In this document: one piece after another, positions 62,791-64,000 of the stretch
How positions within the stretch are numbered: position 1 is the stretch's first letter
Layout: every line of letters begins with the position of its first letter
Origin: Prorocentrum cordatum
Lineage: Eukaryota > Sar > Dinophyceae > Prorocentrales > Prorocentraceae
Reading direction: 5' to 3'
Length of the DNA: 64,000 bases
NCBI GenBank assembly: GCA_963575745.1
Contig: CAUYUJ010019102.1
Location: 106,141 to 170,140, forward strand
Notes under the pieces: generated by a model
What the model was told of the DNA's origin: nothing
Seen by the model: only the letters and a program-made list of their open reading frames with translations
The model's database searches: none
Position numbers and translations under genes: made by a program

Positions 62791-64000
62791 TCGGCAAGAG
62801 AGCCTCGAACTCAAGGGCTGTGGCCGGGCAGCCCGCCGCAGGGTTTGGCTTCGCGCTGCCTACCGCCTGGGCGCGGCCGCGCCCCGTTCGAAACCCGCGG
62901 AGCTTGGTCTCGCCCCAGCGGGTCGCGGGTTCGTCTCAAAGTCCTGGCTCGCGAGGTTGCCCCGGCGGCTTCGCAATCCGACCGTGCGAAAACGCGACCC
63001 TGCCGACCGATGCGGCGATGGCGCCGCGGAAAATCGATGCGCGCGCCTTTGCAACAGGAGCGGGGGAATTGGCGGAAAAGGGAGGTTTTGCAGGAGGAGG
63101 AGGAGGAAGATGAGGAGGATGAAAGTGAGGCACGTCAGTGGGCGGGGGGAGGGCCTGCGCCAGAGGGATAATCAGTGGGCGGGAGGAGGGCTTGCGCCAG
63201 AGGGACAATGAAAATGGCGCAATGGAGTATGATACAGCTTACGGTAGGTTTGCGTCGTGTCGACCAGCGGCGGCCCCAGCGCGGGCGTTCAAGGTTGAAC
63301 GCCGCCGGCGACCCAGAATCGATCGATGTTGAACGATCGGACGTTGCGGAGACGGCCGATCGTTCAAGGTTGAACGATCCAGCGCGGTGTCAGGAACCAA
63401 CGCCAGAGTCGACACGGCACGGACCTGCAGTATGCAATCACATCAACGACGATGAGGATCACCTCCATACTAACCGATAGTAGTAGCAGGTGGGTCTTGA
63501 CGCAGAAGTATTGTTTCGATGGTTTCCCGTCCGCTGGCTCGACGAAAAGCGCCGAAAACACAGAAGGCGGATGATGATGACGATGATGATGATGAGGAGG
63601 AGGAGGAAGAGGGAGAAGATGAGGAGGAGGAGGAGGAAGACGAACAGCAGGCCGATGGAACGCTCGGGTTGTTGCGTGGTCGGCCCCTGGATAATTTACT
63701 TGGTATGATTCCTCAATATTCGGATCGCGGAGAATCCACAGGACCATTGTGGATTTTTAGGGTCCGTTTCACTGCAGAGGAGTTCTACAGGACCATTTGG
63801 GTTCGCAAAAAAATCCTTACCGTTCCGAGCGATTCTTGGGAGTGGACTGGACGGGCTCGGCGTGCGGATTCGCGTGTGTTCCTGAGCATTTGTGTGGAGG
63901 CCAAATGATTCCAGGCAGTTCCTCAAGATACTGAACATGCCCTAAGACGTATTTGACAATCCGTTGGACCAGTCGGAGGAATCGGAATTCCGACGGATTC
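62791..64000. other. No recognisable gene; short repeats
   Basis: It holds a 38-bp tandem duplication (GTGGGCGGGRGGAGGGC...CGCCAGAGGGA, 63135-63210), a repeated TTCAAGGTTGAACG motif (63288 and 63364), and a GATGAT/GAGGAG tract at 63565-63650. The last 250 bp contain a short repeated CAGGACCATTTGG/CAGGACCATTGTGG motif. No protein family is seen. Confidence 0.5.

Overview
This window looks like nuclear DNA of a dinoflagellate (inference, roughly 70% sure). It is GC-rich and gene-poor. I see no certain single-copy host gene. What can be recognised is mobile-element protein plus many satellites and microsatellites. Supporting details are tyrosine-recombinase (YR) retrotransposons, an endonuclease-type LINE with an ORF1 zinc finger, a PIF1-like helicase fragment and spliced-leader-like motifs. 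One 100-N scaffold gap lies at 22125-22224.

Layout. 1-3347: unannotated GC-rich sequence, a 90-bp tandem array (20 units) and CT/TA microsatellites. 3348-18741: element 1, a very large (15.4 kb) YR retrotransposon. It is bounded by split direct repeats (A1 ... B1-A2-B2) and codes for a hydrophobic first ORF, a Gag with a CCCH finger, a methyltransferase (MT) domain, reverse transcriptase (RT), RNase H (RNH), a second methylase-like segment, YR, and a 3' ORF with an RRM-like and a Cys-rich zinc domain. Its frames are broken many times. 18742-24226: microsatellites, a 77-bp satellite, the gap, and a 250-bp triplication. 24227-34785: a TIR element, a 440-residue hypothetical ORF on the minus strand, a LINE 3' remnant, a perfect 340-bp tandem duplication, and long stretches without recognisable genes.

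34786-49016: a macrosatellite of five 1.3-1.6 kb units. Element 2 (36049-43107) sits inside it. Element 2 is a 7.06-kb YR retrotransposon with the same A1...B1-A2-B2 layout and A repeats identical over 111 bp, so it is young. It codes for a short hydrophobic ORF, Gag, RT-RNH, YR and MT. This matches the PAT-type layout of the DIRS order.

49145-54470: short-motif repeats and a 1.77-kb foldback structure. 54471-61845 (minus strand): a LINE lying between two (GGA)n tracts. Its ORF2 is interrupted by two TIR elements (57077-57885 and 58563-59111), each flanked by a 3-bp AAT/ATT duplication, and removing each restores the reading frame. 62226-62790: a PIF1-like helicase remnant. The rest has no recognisable gene.

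The main point of interest is the pair of YR retrotransposons. They share their terminal architecture and their first-ORF design, but differ in the position of the MT domain, and one has grown to more than twice the other's size with extra domains.
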